Below, in pieces: positions 63,615 through 64,000 of a stretch of 64,000 nt of DNA. The notes below the pieces were generated by a model that saw nothing but the letters and a program-made list of their open reading frames with translations, was not told where the DNA came from and searched no databases. Location of the stretch: contig NZ_CP075896.1 of the NCBI RefSeq assembly GCF_018604545.1, positions 3,534,001 to 3,598,000 of the forward strand, read 5' to 3'. The number at the start of each line of letters is the position of its first letter. The stretch's first letter is position 1. The position numbers and the translations under genes were made by a program. This DNA comes from Streptomyces koelreuteriae. Lineage in GTDB: Bacteria > Actinomycetota > Actinomycetes > Streptomycetales > Streptomycetaceae.

Positions 63615-64000
63615 TCACTCGGCGCTGTGGCGGTCCGCGTTCGCGGTGATCGCGTCCCTCAGGTGCTCGGCGAGACCCGGGCGCATGCCGTCGTAGTGCG
63701 CCTTGAAGCGCTCGTCGGAGACGTACATCTCGCCGAAGCACCGGTGCAGCTCGTAGGGGACCTCGAAGTAGTACCCGCTGATGTGCTGCCGGTGTTCCTC
63801 GGCGAGGTCCATGGCCGCCTCACCCGACGGCTGCTCGCCGGACGACATGAGGGCCGCGTACCGCCGTCCCCAGTCGTCGACCTCGGCCTGAATGCGCTTC
63901 CAGTCCTCCTTGGTGTACGTGGCGGCGCGGCGCTGGGACTCGGCGTACGCCTGGGTGTCGCCCCAGCGTGCCTCCGCCTCCTCGCGGTACTGCTCGGGGT
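63615..64000 (-). CDS. TipA-type (TipAS) drug-recognition protein, N-terminus beyond the window
   Basis: The reading frame is open to the right edge, so only the last 128 residues are seen. They match the C-terminal TipAS domain of TipA (EQYREEAEARWGDTQAYAES, KEDWKRIQAEVDDWGRRYAA, then AEEHRQHISGYYFEVPYELH). TipAS binds thiostrepton-type and other dehydroamino-acid-containing peptides; in TipA it is fused to a MerR DNA-binding domain that would lie outside this window. Position upstream of the RiPP exporter suggests it senses the cluster product. Confidence 0.88.
   Translation of the reverse strand, partial: PEQYREEAEARWGDTQAYAESQRRAATYTKEDWKRIQAEVDDWGRRYAALMSSGEQPSGEAAMDLAEEHRQHISGYYFEVPYELHRCFGEMYVSDERFKAHYDGMRPGLAEHLRDAITANADRHSAE

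Overview
The window is chromosomal DNA from a Streptomyces or a close relative. GC content is very high, GTG starts are common, adjacent genes often overlap by four bases (ATGA/GTGA), and the gene content is typical of the genus: sigE-cseABC, clpC, lsr2, a folate cluster with ftsH, and dacB-ppa. Roughly 1-55,650 reads as conserved chromosome core. From about 55,660 to the right edge lies an accessory block that I read as a linaridin-type RiPP biosynthetic cluster.

Left part (1-13,900): a truncated membrane-anchored protein, a PAP2 phosphatase, a two-component system whose kinase carries an extra C-terminal membrane/extracytoplasmic domain, mutY, the cell-envelope stress operon sigE-cseA-cseB-cseC, a VOC protein with an AraC regulator, a TetR-controlled 14-TM drug exporter, an M23 endopeptidase and a secreted HAD phosphatase. 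Middle-left (13,990-26,710): clpC with a ClgR-type box upstream, lsr2, an N-acetylglutamate synthase, a BlaI-like repressor, two uncharacterised genes, an imperfect minisatellite, and a five-gene cofactor operon (DUF2520 protein-panC-nadB-nadC-coaX) serving CoA and NAD synthesis.

Middle-right (26,880-55,630): an aldolase-family PLP enzyme, an ArsR-type regulator with a perfect palindromic operator, a NarL-type two-component system, a MidA/NDUFAF7-like methyltransferase next to an orphan NuoD, two bacterial-PH membrane proteins, an esterase, an MprF/LysX-like aminoacyl-phospholipid synthase (candidate sigma-E target), folP-folB-folK-folE, ftsH, hpt, tilS, a zincin, the PBP4-type carboxypeptidase dacB, ppa, a ThrE-type exporter, a DedA protein and a YbjQ protein. 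At least nine genes here and on the left have a TANNNT box 6-7 nt before the start codon, which predicts leaderless mRNAs.

Right end (55,660-64,000), all on the minus strand. In transcription order: a truncated TipA-type drug-recognition protein, a half-size ABC exporter, an FAD oxidoreductase, a SAM methyltransferase, a transposase-like HTH protein, an alpha/beta-hydrolase, a single-span membrane protein, a 60-residue precursor peptide and an HTTM membrane protein. The precursor carries the linaridin leader signatures (DFANTEL and a PxxxTP motif), has a Thr-rich core and no Cys. A strong terminator-like hairpin separates it from the downstream gene, and a shared 40-bp promoter motif precedes both the exporter and the alpha/beta-hydrolase. 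The expected product is a Cys-free, dehydrobutyrine-rich, N-methylated peptide (type-B, legonaridin-like).
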